A DNA stretch of 64,000 bases, taken from the NCBI GenBank assembly GCA_011009095.1, contig VTPC01000410.1:92423-156422 (forward strand). Direction: 5' to 3'. Shown in pieces: positions 23,901 to 36,940 of the stretch; position 1 is the first letter of the stretch, and the number at the start of each line of letters is the position of its first letter. Source of the stretch: Ignelater luminosus (taxonomy: Eukaryota > Arthropoda > Insecta > Coleoptera > Elateridae). The notes under the pieces are model-generated. The model did no database searches, was not told the DNA's origin, and saw nothing but the letters and a program-made list of their open reading frames with translations. The translations under genes and the position numbers were made by a program.

Positions 23901-26580
23901 TCTGTCAAATATTAATGCATTTTAAAAATTCTCTTAAAACCTTTGTTAGGCAAGCGCAACAAAACAAATTGTTGCGTATAAAATGCAATTGGCACGTAAT
24001 TTGCAGCATATAAAGTTAAAATGATTGTACCGTGAGTTTCCTGGCAGTCATAAAGCTCTGTATGCTACGTTAACATAAAACTTTACCTTCCATGTAATGC
24101 AGCGTAAGGCAAACTAAAATTAAAATTACTATCAATATCAAATGGTTTAAAAGTTAGTAGCAAAAATTATTCGAACTATACAAAAAAAATGAAGGAGTAG
24201 TTCTTTTTCAAATTTTGCAGAAAACTAATTCAAATCTATAAGTACAGGATCTAGAGTAATTATGAAAATCGAAAAAAAAACAAAAATGTTCTAAACTCTC
24301 CGCTAATAAGGAAAGTAATTAAGAAGTAAAAGCTTCAATCAGCGCTCCTGTCACTGACGGTTTTTCCAAATATAATCTTTCTAAAGTCTAGACGTGTAAG
24401 TCCATCCGATCTCCTCATTTTAGACACGAAGAACAAAACAAGTCATGACTAAACAATTCAAACATGATCATCGTTCGCTTTTTATAAACGCCTCTGAAAC
24501 TTGTCTGAAAAGTTCAAATTATATCATTCGAAAACCTGTTAAATTGATCCAACAGGGAATTTATTTTTGTAGGTGGTTTGTAAAGAAAAAAGAAAATTCG
24601 CAGAATCCTTAGAAGTACAGTCGTATATTTTAAACGAATCGCTTTTTAAATATACAAATTCAACATAATTAACTCTCAAATTAAATATTTGAAAATAAGA
24701 TGCTGAAAAACGGGTAATTAATCTCCGAACTTCTACGCATTCCTTTATTTTCCATAAAACCCATCTCATTTACCTACCTTTTAGATATCTAACATAAAAT
24801 TTAAATCGTAAAGCAAAATATATAAAATAAATTTAATAATTTATATTTATTTCAAACGTGATAATTATTAATAAACTTGACGTTGCGTTGAAATTTAAAA
24901 ATGCTGAACATCTTGACTTATACAAATTAGTTAATGTTAGTGACGTCTGTTACGACCAGAAGTTTATTATAATAAAGATAAAATCAGAAATATCAAACCA
25001 GATATAGAAACTCCACATAAAACTGAAAACTTTATGACACTTAAACATTTAAAAATTCACTTTGCAAGTTCAAATCCGAGTTGTATATTAACAATTTCCA
25101 ACTTTTCCTTGAAGCTTTAAAATAAACTCGTACAGTTTTAATATGCGCTAGAGTCTAAAAATATGGATCGTTTTTGTCTGTTGTTCATTCACATAGCTTT
25201 TCTGGGTCACTAACATTATTAATGTGTTCAATGTTATTAACGTTACAAAATGACTTTATAGAGTCGCCTTTTTAGCAAACTCGTGAATTTATATAATGAA
25301 TAACACCGGACGCTAATTGTTTCTGAACTTTGAAAGTTACATCATACGGGACAGGGAATAAAATGGAATTAAATCTGAAATGAAACAATCTACAGATTAA
25401 ATATTTTAATAGAAATGACAATTTAAATTCAATGGAAACTCTAGAACAAAAAACTAGATAAAGCAATTAACAAAATTAAAAATCAGCTCACAATGGTTTG
25501 TTTTATTTATTAAACTTACGGAAAATGAATTGTTAGTAGTACAGTGTTCTAATAAATTTTATTGCTAATCATGACCACAATTAATAAACAATAAAAATAA
25601 TAGAATTTCGTTTAAAAATAATTTTTCTTAGACACAGACCCGTAGAATTTTATTTAAAGTCGAAAATTATCTATCTTTTAAGTCAGACTAAATAAAAAAA
25701 ATGTAACGATTGTTCTGCAACTATCTTTCAGGGACTCCGAATTTTATTTTCTTCCAGAACTTGGGGTCAATTTATTAAACCATATAATTACTTTAAAATT
25801 AAGTAATTTAAAACTGGAACTTGTTACGTTTATCCTAATGCAATCTTATGATAGACAAGACACTTCTTCATAAATTCTAAGCACAAAAAATTTTTTGTAA
25901 TCGCTTAGAGACGCAACCTTCTTTTAATTTGATAAATGAAGCCAGCGCACCCTTCAGAACGAAAACTAAAATCGGAATTAACAGAATTTAGTATTACTGA
26001 CTTTCATTGAAACTTTACCTAAAGCTTTCTTTGAGGTAATTCTAGTAATTTCTTCAGAAGTAAATTAAGTTACATAAATATTGACTTTAATAATTAACAA
26101 TAGAAAAGTCAAAAAAGTCTGCAAAGGAAGCAGAACTAAATCAAAGCATACTAATTTCAATTAAAAGCCTATCAAAGTTACTAATCGGCTTTTATAGAAT
26201 TATAGTAAAGCTCTAATTAAGACAATAGTTTAACCCAGATTAAGAGAGCCCCTTTTCCCTTCTCTGACCGTCAAATCAAATTCTCTCAGATTGAGAAACT
26301 ACCACCTTCAATGGTAACCCAACCGACTTCCAACACAAGGTATTTTAAGTGTATAACATGAAAGGGATCCGGTCCTGGCGGGTGCGTATAAGTGCGGTAA
26401 ACAATCGGCTCTTAATAAACCTCAAATATTTGGAAAACTTCGTGCAATATTATTTACCAAAAGAAGACACATACATAAGGTGGACAAAGTTGAACCTGGT
26501 AACAAACTTCAGAATTACAAAATAAAGTAAGAAAATTTACTAATAGTTTAATAGTAAAAGGAAATAGAAAGCAGCCGATT
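21000..26580. other. Unassigned DNA, mostly AT-rich
   Basis: 5.5 kb without a recognised gene or element. 21040-21560 is distinctly more G+C-rich and begins TGTTACG, an LTR-like start, but no second copy or partner end was found. The 109-codon ORF at 21589-21918 has no motif I recognise. The 22363-22617 minus-strand ORF is likewise unassigned. Confidence 0.4.
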
Positions 26581-26589
26581 CACTGATAC

Positions 26590-27310
26590 GAGGGCGACCT
26601 TCGACGAAATAGCTCTGATCGGGCTCTTAGCACGGTATATACAGGTAAATAGATAAGAATGCAGAACCGCATTAAGGACAAGAAAATTAGTAAATTACTG
26701 TTATAAACTGAAATAAAATATAGGGTCGGAGGAGGAAAAATTAGGTATGATCTTAAAGATGATAACAGAAATGAGAGAAGAACAGAGAGCATACATAAGA
26801 GAAATCCGCGAATTAAGAAAAGAAGTGTAAGTATTAAGAAAGTAAAAGGAAACACTAAAGAATGTTCAAGGAAAAAAAATTAAATAATGAAAGAGAAACT
26901 ATAAATACATACTCAGTGACACTATAGAAAATATGAAAAGAGAAAAAAGAAAGAAAAAGTAGTACTAACAGGAATAGAAATGAACAATAAAAACTCGAAG
27001 AACCTGGCAAACAATATGAAAGAACTTATGCAAGGACACTTACAAATAAGAGTAAACATTAAAAATGTACGTAGAGTAGGACAGAAAACACATATTCTGG
27101 AACTAGCAAACATACAGGACAAAGAAATTATAATAAAGAATAAGCAAGCATTGAGAAACTATAGAGAATAACGTGTAAACGTTAATAATGATCTGCCTAA
27201 AGAGGAAAGAATGAAACAGAAACAATTGAGAATAAAAGCACAAGAGGAACAGAAACAAGGAAATAAAGTGACCAAGAACAGAAACACAGTAAACATTAAT
27301 GCGTTGCATT
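26590..27310 (+). pseudogene. LINE ORF1 remnant (coiled coil plus RRM-like part)
   Basis: A Lys/Glu-rich stretch (26750-26900) with EMREEQRAYIREIRELRKE suggests a coiled coil. It is followed at 26955-27170 by VVLTGIEMNNKNSKN, LQIRVNIKNVRRVGQKTHIL and IIIKNKQALRNYRE, then after a stop VNVNNDLPKEERMKQKQLR and EEQKQGNKV. The NDLTKEER...G pattern is typical of LINE ORF1 RNA-binding proteins in insects. Several stops are present and the piece ends near 27310 with no ORF2 behind it. Confidence 0.7.
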
Positions 27311-27539
27311 GAATAAAATTACCTTCAGTTTCGATTTTAAAAATTCGAATAAGGCATTTTGAGATAACTTCTCTCTTCAAAAATTTATTCTTTTAAGAAT
27401 TTATGTTCGTTCTGATCATAAAAACTGTCGCATTGCCCAATTTAGTGCAAGATGTATGGTCACATTTAGTCAGATAGCAAGCAGGTTAATGTGCAAGGCT
27501 TCTAACTGACTTTACCTCATGTCACCATTGTCGTCATTG

Positions 27540-30500
27540 GTGCTCCTTATAACACGCATTATTGAGGATCAATTAGATGCCTGATCAACCCCTTAGGGGT
27601 AGGAGAACTGTCATCTCCGACCAAGTTTTCGTCAGAGTCTCCCCAGCAGTTTGTCAAGTAAGAAAAGCGCATCTCGCGTTCGTGCTCGTAGTTTTTCGAA
27701 TCAAGATCGTGGCCGTGTGACCCGATTTAGGCGTCCCGGGATCTTTCCAAGTGGTTAGAAAGCATCCGCTAAGGTTCTGTCTTTAACCTGAGTGAAATGT
27801 GCCGTGAATTCGTTCTGTCTTCGAATAGCGAATAACATGACAATTTTCCTGGATACACCAGATGTGTCATTTTTGTAGTAGTTTGTGAATGAATTTCGTA
27901 TAACCAACGGAATAAATAAACTATCTGCGCATCGGAATCTTCAGATTCCAACTTTTCGACTCTCGTATCGTTTTCCGAGTAATCTTAAGGAAGCCTGTAG
28001 GGATACAGAATTCTCCCTGTGTATATTCAGGCCTCGTTAAGCCTTTAGCGAGAAATTGTACTGACTCGCATAGTAAAGACGAGAAAATTTTATCATCATT
28101 GAATATTCGCCTGCAACTTTGTATGTACGTGAAGAAGTCGCTGCGACACTGGGAGTATTTTGTGTTAAGTTTATAAGTGCCTTCAGCGTATAGTGATTAT
28201 AGAAGTAGACCAACTCTTCGAAAATCCTTTGTTCTTTTCAAACGCAGACCAATGATCTTGAAGTAATCGTTGGTGGGTAATACCGATATTTCGAACAGAT
28301 GTCGCTACGCTAGTGTCAGTGGCATGTGTAGATTTATTTATGGACATTATGAATTACTAGAAAGGCTACCATTGCATTTTCTGTTATTAAATTTCATTTT
28401 ACCAAATTTATAATGGCATTGTATTAAATTAAAGAAGAGCATGTAAATCATTCACAAATATTCAAAGAAATCAAATTTATCACAATACATTTTAGATACA
28501 TTATTGTTCTTGTACTCAAAGATCTATCTTCAATGGTTACATTTAAATAAATCAATAAATAAATTGGTTGTGTTTTCATATTTATTTTTTAGTAATTTAT
28601 AAAAAAATTTATTTTGTTACTTATCTTTCTTATTTATATGTATTATGTCAAATTATTGTTTTTTATCAGCAATTACATTAATATTATTACTTTGTTTTTC
28701 AAGGACACATCTAAAATATTTATTTTATTATAACATTATCGTAGTTAATCGGAGGTAACAAAACTTTTATTCCTTACCTTTGTTTACATTGGGAAATTTA
28801 AAAAAATGCAAATGTTATTCGCCCGACATTCCTTCATGACACAAATGCTTTTACAACTCATAATTGTAGCAAATAAAAGTAACTCAGGTATAGGTCTAGT
28901 TCCACGTGTACGGCTCTGATCTAACCTCGCTCGGCCGCTGGCTCGGCGTTCGACCGTCGTGACATCTATTATAGAAACGCGAATCACCCTTCAACCTGCT
29001 GGTTTGTTTACGAGCTAGTTTCCCGCCTTTTTAAAAGTGGTTTTACTTCCATAATCACTATACGCTGGTGCCTTGTGCAGCCAAGTGCTGTGTGTAAGTG
29101 TTTGTGAATTGTGCCACAAACCTGGATACCTTTAGGATTAGTTCCTGTATTACGGTACATGATATTACCAAACAAATCGTATACATTGTGAGAGATCTAA
29201 CGTTAGCAACCGTTGGTTGTCCTGTAGCCCTAAACTGGTTTCTCGCCAGTGTAGACTTTTTTGTATTCGTCACAATGTCTCCTTGTTATTATAGTTTAAT
29301 AAATATTTTGTTGTAACGTCGCGGATGTCCGGTAATGTTTATCGAATTTTTAGCGCTTACCGGCTTTGCAAGACTAGTCTTCTCATATTATACCTGGTAA
29401 AGCTTTACTTCGAGAAGGAATTCGATAAATTTGGTCTGCATCTGTGCGAGGGCTTCACACAAGTGAAAAGCCTTGTAAAGAAATATTGTAAATTAACATC
29501 TTTCTGCAATAACGTAAAGTACATAGTTAAAACCTGTTATATTAACAATTTTGTCAGTTCGTGTTTAAAAGATTAATTGGATTCACAGCTAGTGTAATGA
29601 CGTGGTGGTCGGATTAATAAATAATAACACAACACAGAATAAACAGTTTATTAACAAAGAACAAAGAAATAAAAACACTGTGTCTAAATAAACTCATTAA
29701 ACAGTAGAAGCTATCATTTTTTTATTAACTTCAATAACTGTCAACTAACTACATCTAAAGCTTATTACATCTAAAATGCAAAACATAAAAATATGTCACA
29801 GCTAGATAAGAGAAAATCTAGAGGTGAACACCTTGATATTTTATGTTGTTTTGTCTTTTACATGTAATCCGACATTTAATATTCACGAACGAGTTTTGCT
29901 ATCATCGTTTTGTTTATGCGGTCAAGAGTTCAGTATGTATGACGTCTGTCCGTTAGTTCGTAAATGTTAAACAGTCGGTCATGGCCAATGTTTATTGCGC
30001 ACTTGCTCAATATATTTCCTCATTTATTTTTATGTGTGTTTACGTTAAACATTCCTTTTATGTTATGTAATCCAAGATTGCAGTAGTCTGTTTGATTGCG
30101 ATGATTTACAAGTATGCTAATAGATCTTGTTGTTTTATATTCTCGTGTTTCCTTCAATAGTAGCGTACTAGTAAATTCTATTAGAGAATCAGCTGTTTTG
30201 GAACCAGCGGCCGACGACCTTCATCCTTATTATGAACGTAAGTATATTTGTTGTAAGCAGCACTATCTCGCTTCCTTGTGTTTGTTTGATGTTTAATCTT
30301 GTCGTTTTGAACCTGAGAAGTTTCTCGCGTAGTGACCTGGATAAAAAGATCAGCTGCAGGATCTCCTCTTCGAAATTAGGCCGAAGAAATTTTTTTGCAG
30401 CTGCCGCCCACTTGACCCCGAATTTTCTCAAGATTCTCGATCTTGTGCTACCGTCTACCGCCGGCTCTAGGCCCTCATAGCCCATGACTCGTTTCCTGCT
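27540..30500 (+). repeat. Triplicated noncoding locus, copy A
   Basis: The most divergent of three related units (A, B at 31.7-34.0 kb, C at 35.7-39.4 kb). Shared blocks include a C-run/G-run hairpin at 27587-27600, a GCTAAGGTNNNG..CCTGANTGAAA block near 27767, the AATCAGCTGTT...GGAACC exon-like block at 30186-30237 followed by GTAAGTAT, and a downstream block with GATCAGCTG and CGAAATTAGG (30350-30385). No frame is kept between copies, so it is not protein coding. Copy A holds about 1.5 kb of extra sequence (28340-29880), including a CpG-rich stretch at 28.9-29.3 kb. Edges are approximate. Confidence 0.6.
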
Positions 30501-30699
30501 ATTAAAAGAGTTAGTCCTAAGTGGCATACCGGTTAGTATTGTGTTGCGTATATCGAAAGGACCACTAAACACGAAATTGCACGTAACAGACTTTATTATT
30601 AAAATTATTATACTTTGCTGTTTAATAAATATTTTTTCTTCTTTATTTTTCCTTTCCAGTCCCAGTTTACTCCAAATATATGATGACACTGACAGATTT

Positions 30700-31710
30700 T
30701 TTACTTTTAAGGTGTTTCCTTTACACCAGACGTCAATAGGTCTCTCCGGAATTTAAACACAATTTTTCTGCACTTTTTGCAGTTGATTTTAATTTATTTG
30801 ATAGATAGAATGTTTGAGTATGACATACAAAATGCTCCAACTCGAATATACAGGAATATGTACAATTATGGGCTAACAAAATAAAAGATAATTAAAACTT
30901 TAGACAACAATGTGCTTTCAAATTTTATATCAGTAATATAATATAATAATAATAAGTTAACAATACTATTAATTTATTAAAAAATGTTTAAAAATTATTC
31001 CAACCTGTAGAAGAAGTATCCATAGTTTTAAACTATTAAACACACTAAAATTGTCCACCCAATGCGGTGGACAATATTATTGTTTTTATAACCTTTTTTT
31101 AAAACATTTCCACCAACATGAAAAGTCCGGGAATTTTAAATTATTACCTGAGTAACAATAGGTTATTTCTGCATTGGAAAAAGTTTAAATTTTTAGAATG
31201 TATCACTACTAAATAATTCTAGACGTTTACACAGCTAGACAATAATTTTTACCTCTGTGTAGGGGTGCTAGCTTAATCAACCCTATAATGCCTTTCAAAT
31301 AAACGTTAAACTGAAATAAGAGGGCCAATAATTATTATTTAAAAAGCTTATTTCTGCACCTGAATAGACACTAGCTGTCCTTGAGCATTTTGTTTAGATT
31401 TATAGATTTGGGATTAATCTAATTTATTCTGTACAGTTTCAAAAGGTCAATAACTATGCAATTTACTCTACATCATCTGCGTTCGTAAATTTTCTTGAAA
31501 AATTGACGCTTTGATTATTTTGTACTTAATTTTGAATATTTTACTTCCTATCGAAGTTTGTTGTGGTAACAGTAATTTTTAAATTCAGCGGTGTCAAAAT
31601 ACTTGGAAAATATAATATACCTACTTAGTTGTTACCTATTAAAATCCATTGTTATGAAAATTCAGTAATTAGCCAACTTTTCCTTAATAAGTTATTTATG
31701 CTAGTAAATA
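30700..31710. other. Unassigned AT-rich spacer between copies A and B
   Basis: No coding or repeat signal recognised. Confidence 0.4.
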
Positions 31711-31719
31711 ACGATATAT

Positions 31720-33980
31720 CTTTTTATTATTTTCAATATTTTTTTTTGTAAATATGTAATCCCTTTTTAGAAATTAAGTTTAACGTCTTTCTGCAACATA
31801 AAAATCACTTGGTTTAATGCCCCTTGATATTGTCTAAATTTTTAGTTTGGGAACATTAAATTTCTCGAGAATGTTTTTATAAAAATGTTTTCTTAATATT
31901 AAATTAGAATGCACTAGGGCTTGATATAGAATAAAATTTCCTGTAAACTTATATTTCTTAGATTTCATTTTTGTGATTCAGAGAATTTTATACTCTTATC
32001 TTTTGGTTTTATTACCCTTAAAACTATAAAGCAATCACCTTGTCTGGCATAGACAAGATTTATATTTCCTATAATTGCCGAGTGCAACGTTCAAATTTCT
32101 CGCTAAATCACCACACCCTTCTTGCATTATTTTGTTGGTTGTCCGATCATCCGATATATTGATCAACCAATTATCTGTTAGTTCCACCCCCTTGGGGGGT
32201 TGGAAGTTACTCTTTTCGTTTCAGCACTCAAGAGAGTTTATTTACCGCTATCGAAGCAGATGCAGGCGTCTTTCGTGTCTTTTCTTGTGAAAGTTTGAAA
32301 CATAAAATTAATTTTATGTAGTAATAGTCACGTATCGGACTAATTTTCTGCTAAGGTGAAGTTATACCTGAATGAAAATATCGCAAATGAATTCTGTCTT
32401 CGTTAAACAATTGATAGACTTTTCCCCTGTATATTACGAATGCGTCTTTATTGTACTGTACCTCGAAAATGATAGCCAGCAGGCAGAAATTACCAAATAA
32501 TTTCACAACAAACCCTCAAAAACTACCGTACCACTATTTATCTTATAATGTCTTAATATTTTTATCGAACTTTCTACGAGATTTGTACTACCTCGCTCTG
32601 TATAGATATTTTAAAAGTCAATTAAAATATCTTGTTACCTAACCTACGAGGAAGACGTCCATTTTTGTAAAGATTTATGTAGGAACTGTAAATTAAATCT
32701 TGTGTGAACCAATGCCGCAAGTTCGGTGTATGCTGTGCCCACAACTAAGTTCTCGTTGTATTGGATTAGTTTCCGTATGGTAAATAAACTTTATCTTTTT
32801 TTTTAAACCTTTTATGAACAAACATGGTTTATTCATACAATTTGTCAACCTAGATTCGTAATTTCTTGCGAGATATATCTGCAAACTATCTTTACGGCAC
32901 CAACCACTTGGATAAAAGTGATCCGTCATAAAAATTACTTAATCACCGCTTCACATTGGTGAAGAGCCTCAGAACATCGTTTCATACTAGTGAAAAACCC
33001 GACAAACCGTTTCACAGTGGTGAAAGCCCTGTTTATATAGTTTAATTAATAAAAATATATTGTTTGCTGAATTGAACTTGCTCTTGTTTGACGATTTGTT
33101 TATATAAAATTTGGGATCCACAGTTAATTGCAAAACACACTCAGGCGATGAATTTAATTCAATTACCTCCATTATTTATATTTTTAACATTTTAATATTT
33201 ATGCTTCTTTCATAAATGACCAATGAATCTTATTCTCATATTTGTGGACGATTCATTGTATGTATGTTTACCTTACTTTCATTTTACTACGGCTTCTTGT
33301 ATTGCGCTGGATTGCTGAACCTTAGGTATGAATAAGCTTCATCCGGTCGCATTTACTGTGTCTATGTTTCTATCTGGTGTGGTTGTTTATTTGTTTATTG
33401 ATGTTTATTTGTGTGTGTATACAAGTTGTCCAACAGTGTTACTTGGACTGCTGTAACCTGCTTTTATATTTTTTCAGCATTATGCCAATTATGTATTAAC
33501 TTATTTCTATCTTTTATTGGGTTATGAGCATACTATTAAGTATTACAGGAATCAGCTGTCCCGGAATCCAGTGGCATGGACATTCTCATACGGATTCATT
33601 ATCTTAATTTCTCATTGTGAAAGTAAGTATCTACATAAAGTACAGTACAATCTCCATTTTATTTAGCTGGGTGTCATTCGAACCTGCGGTTCGACCTTGC
33701 CTAACATCTCGCCTACCGACCTAAATACGGAGATCAGATGTGGGGTCTCCTGTATGAAACTAGATCACCGACATTCTACTACAGCTAGTGCCCTCTCAAT
33801 ATTGAAATTCCTAAGATTACAGTATTATTATTATCGTTTATCGCTTGCTGTAAGCTCTCTTAGGTCACGACCCGTCTTCGACTGTATAAAGGCTAGCATT
33901 ACAGGTGGCGAATCGATTTTATTTATTGTTATACTACCGATGGGTCACCAATCCCAATTTTGTCCGTAACAACATTATGC
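31720..33980 (+). repeat. Triplicated noncoding locus, copy B
   Basis: It aligns along its length with copy C. Examples: the TTTAATGCCCCTTGA block (31814, matched at 35812), TTGTCTGGC...GTGCAACGTTC (32040 and 36052), CTACGAGATTTGTACT.CCTCGCTCT (32573 and 36581), the three short palindromes (32949-33025), GCTTCTTTCATAAATGACC (33203 and 38618), GGACTGCTGTAAC.TG (about 33447 and 38855), the exon-like block 33549-33622, and a 3' block ending GACTGTATAAAGGCTAGCATT to TTTTGTCCGTAA. Small ORFs differ between the copies, arguing against protein coding. Confidence 0.75.
32949..33025 (+). repeat. Three 16-nt palindromes, ~30-bp period (copy B)
   Basis: CTTCACATTGGTGAAG, TTTCATACTAGTGAAA and TTTCACAGTGGTGAAA follow one another with starts 31 and 30 bp apart. 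Each has 6-bp or nearly 6-bp complementary arms around a 4-base centre. The same trio with the same 31 and 30 spacing is in copy C, so the array predates the duplication. It could be a protein-binding array or three small hairpins in a transcript. Confidence 0.65.
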
Positions 33981-33989
33981 CTTTACTTT

Positions 33990-35370
33990 CTTTAAAAAAT
34001 GGTTCTTGACTACTAATATAGTAGGTAGAAAGTAAAGTTAAAAAAATTTCTTTTTAATTAACTTGATTAACTTATGGTTTTTGTTATAAGAACACAATTA
34101 ACATCTTTTACAATATTATTGTATTATATTTAAATAAATTCATATTATATACAGAATAAGTAATAGTTATTTATATTAGCTTGGGCTGTTACATAACTTG
34201 TGCATTGTATTATTTGAACACAAGCTAAGATATCTGTTTGTTAACAGCTGGGTGATTAAATAAATAAACTTGTGTTTCTACAAATTCGAATTCTACGTCT
34301 TTTAGATTATTTTCATTTTGCCGCAGGTTCGTTATCAATTATAAAAATACATAATATGTAGTTCTTGTGCTTCTTTAAATATTCTATTTTTTATACTGTC
34401 AGTTACGGTTACAAAATCATTTAAAATATTAGTTATTACAAATTTTATCATTTGCCAAGATTTTTTGGATAATTATTGTAGTTTGTTGTTGAAAAGTATT
34501 ACAGGGATTCAACAATTTTAACATCATTCATAGTTTTTAGCTAAGCAACTCCTTTATTTCTGATTTGCAGTAAGTGTTAATGTGATTACTGATTGTTGTC
34601 TATCTTACTTACTTAGTTAAATCATATACTGTAATGTTAAACTTTCCAAAATCGTTACAAAATGGGAAAGTTTTTTTACACACATTTCGTACCAACTTTG
34701 AATTGCCAGGTTTTATTTATTATTATTATTAGTCCTAATTGACGTTGTAGTAACAACATTTTCTAGAATGCTATGGAATGTACTGAAAATTTTCCAATCT
34801 TCTAGTGTAAAGTTTAATCTGCAAATAGAACCAGGTTCTAGAAGATTTGAGGAAGTTTTATATTCAGGAGTGTATAAAATTTAGCTACTGCAATCTAGTT
34901 ATTCTTGAATATTTTACGACATCACTATTATAATGCAATACTCGAACTATTTGTGAACTAGTTTTCTCTAAGAAGTCAAGTTCTGATAAATAAAATATAG
35001 TGTAACACTAGTATTGAGTTGTAATGTAATACAATATTTAATAAAAAGTAGTTATTACTAGAGTAATTTTAAAAATTAGAAAAATTGTACTTGTTAACTT
35101 ATTAACAAATAAATGGAAAAGGTAATATCTAAAGATAAATAATGTAGGAATTCACAATTCTCCGAATGCAATTTCATTTTTGCAGTTGACCATATAACGA
35201 TGCATTGTTATAGAACAAAGAAATAAATTGTACAACTTACGCATAATTACGGTTTTAATTAATATTACTGACTTTGCATCTTTCAACGATAACGATATCT
35301 TTGACCTTCGCATCTAAAAGGAATGAATCATAATTAATATTTTATTAGTAACACACAAGAAAGTTTTATT
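33990..35370. other. Unassigned AT-rich spacer between copies B and C
   Basis: No coding signal or known repeat recognised. Confidence 0.4.
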
Positions 35371-35459
35371 GATTGTAAATTTTCAAAGCAAATGAAGAGA
35401 TTTTGAATGTCCGCCTCCTGAAGAAATGACCCCAGTCGACTTTTCTAGGTTTTCAACAT

Positions 35460-35690
35460 TTGACAATTGTTTGCCCATTTTTTGGAGATATTGAAGAATC
35501 ACAATCACAAGAAAATCAAGATATAGTAGGTCTTGATGACAATGAGAATAAAGACATTTCCAAATGGTCTTCACTATCTGACCAGGAAGAAACATGCGCT
35601 TGTTCTGTAATAAGGTTTCTTGAAGGAAATTCAAATGTTGATTTAACACATTTGTTAGGAAAATTCAGAGATAATTCAATCTTCCATTAA
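35460..35690 (+). other. Unrecognised open frame, possibly a coding remnant
   Basis: A 76-codon frame with a composition that looks protein-like: acidic at first (DIEESQSQENQDIVGLDDNE), then SDQEETCACSVIRFLEGN and VDLTHLLGKFRDN. The stretch is less AT-rich than its flanks. The frame seems to continue upstream of the ATG with a TGA near 35423. It is not recognised; it could be the tail of a transposase or a host exon. The opposite-strand ORF over the same bases is probably its shadow. Confidence 0.25.
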
Positions 35691-36875
35691 CGTGTTATTA
35701 ACTTCTGTAATTAACAAAACATCTTTTTATTATTTTTAATATTTTTCTGTCAATACGTTATTTCCTTTAGAAATTAATTTTATCGTCCTTCTATAGCATA
35801 AAAGCCCTGGTTTAATGCCCCTTGACGTTATTAGATTTATGGCTTGGGAACAATACTCTCTTCTAGAATTCTCTTTTAAAAATATTGTCTCAATGCACTC
35901 CAGAGATACATTAGGGCTTGGCATAGAATTAAACTACCACTGAATTTGTATTTTTCAGATTTAATTTTCGCATTTCAAAAAATTTTGCATTCTTATCTTT
36001 TAGTTTTATGCTCAGCGTATTTATGGTCCTTTAAACTATAAAATCATCACTTTGTCTGGCCCGAACAAGATTAATTTTTCTACAGTTGCAAAGTGCAACG
36101 TTCGAATTTATAGTTAAATCACTTCCTTCTTGTATTACTTTATTGGTTCTTATGTCGTCATGTATGCCGACCATCCAATAATTTGTTAGACCCACCCTTT
36201 CGGGGGGTTGGAAATTAGGCATTCTGCAAAAGAACTCGAGAAAGTTCAACAAGAGTTATCGACGAAGCAACACGCGTTTTCCGTGTTCTTTATATGTGAA
36301 GTTTGGACTTAGAATAATTTCGCAAATTATCGAGTAGTTTAAGTGGTTGACTAATTTCTATTGAGATGATAATTTGCTGAGTGAAACTCTCGCTAATAAT
36401 TTCTGTCATCGCTAAATATCCTATCTACAATTCCTGGAACGTACCAGAGGTGTCGCTATCGTAACGCATCTCTCAAAGATCTCGTTAGCCCTGTGGACCT
36501 ACCAAACGAATTCACATCGAACTCTCAGTAAAGTACCGTATCGTCTTCCTCGTTATACCTGAACATTTTATCTAATTTCTACGAGATTTGTACTGCCTCG
36601 CTCTTGATAGATACTTAAAGACAACTCAAATATCTGTTTAAATCACAAACGTATGTGGAAGTCGTTCATTCTTACAAATTAATATATTAACCATAAGTTA
36701 AACTTTATGTAAACCAGTGCCGTAAGGTAAGTTTTTCTGTGCCAACAATTTGGATCTCTATTGGATTAGTGCAGTTATACGGTAAATAATGTTACCTTTT
36801 TCAATCTATCTTTTATGAAGGAGTAACGTGGACGCATATAACTTGTCAATGTACAGACGCAATTATTTGCGCATA

Positions 36876-36903
36876 CGAGGGCGGTTCAATAAGTACCAGT
36901 GTT
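36876..36903 (+). repeat. Mariner left terminal inverted repeat
   Basis: 28 bp, preceded by TA. It differs from the right end at positions 14 and 23. Confidence 0.9.
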
Positions 36904-36940
36904 AGAAATGAAGACACAATTCTTTACAAAAATTTTTTTT

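Noticed and set aside
26580..27380. Several minus-strand Leu/Phe-rich ORFs as membrane proteins
   Set aside because: They are reverse reads of the Lys/Glu-rich LINE ORF1 on the plus strand, which gives Phe/Leu-rich shadows.
30189..30689. 166-codon minus-strand ORF
   Set aside because: It lies over the exon-like block of copy A, is not kept in copies B and C, and has no recognisable motif.
32949..33030. HTGEKP-like zinc-finger linker codons (CAC ATT GGT GAA, CAT ACT AGT GAA AAA CCC)
   Set aside because: C2H2 linkers recur every 84 bp; these recur every 30-31 bp, shift frame and lack the Cys and His residues. The palindrome explains them better.
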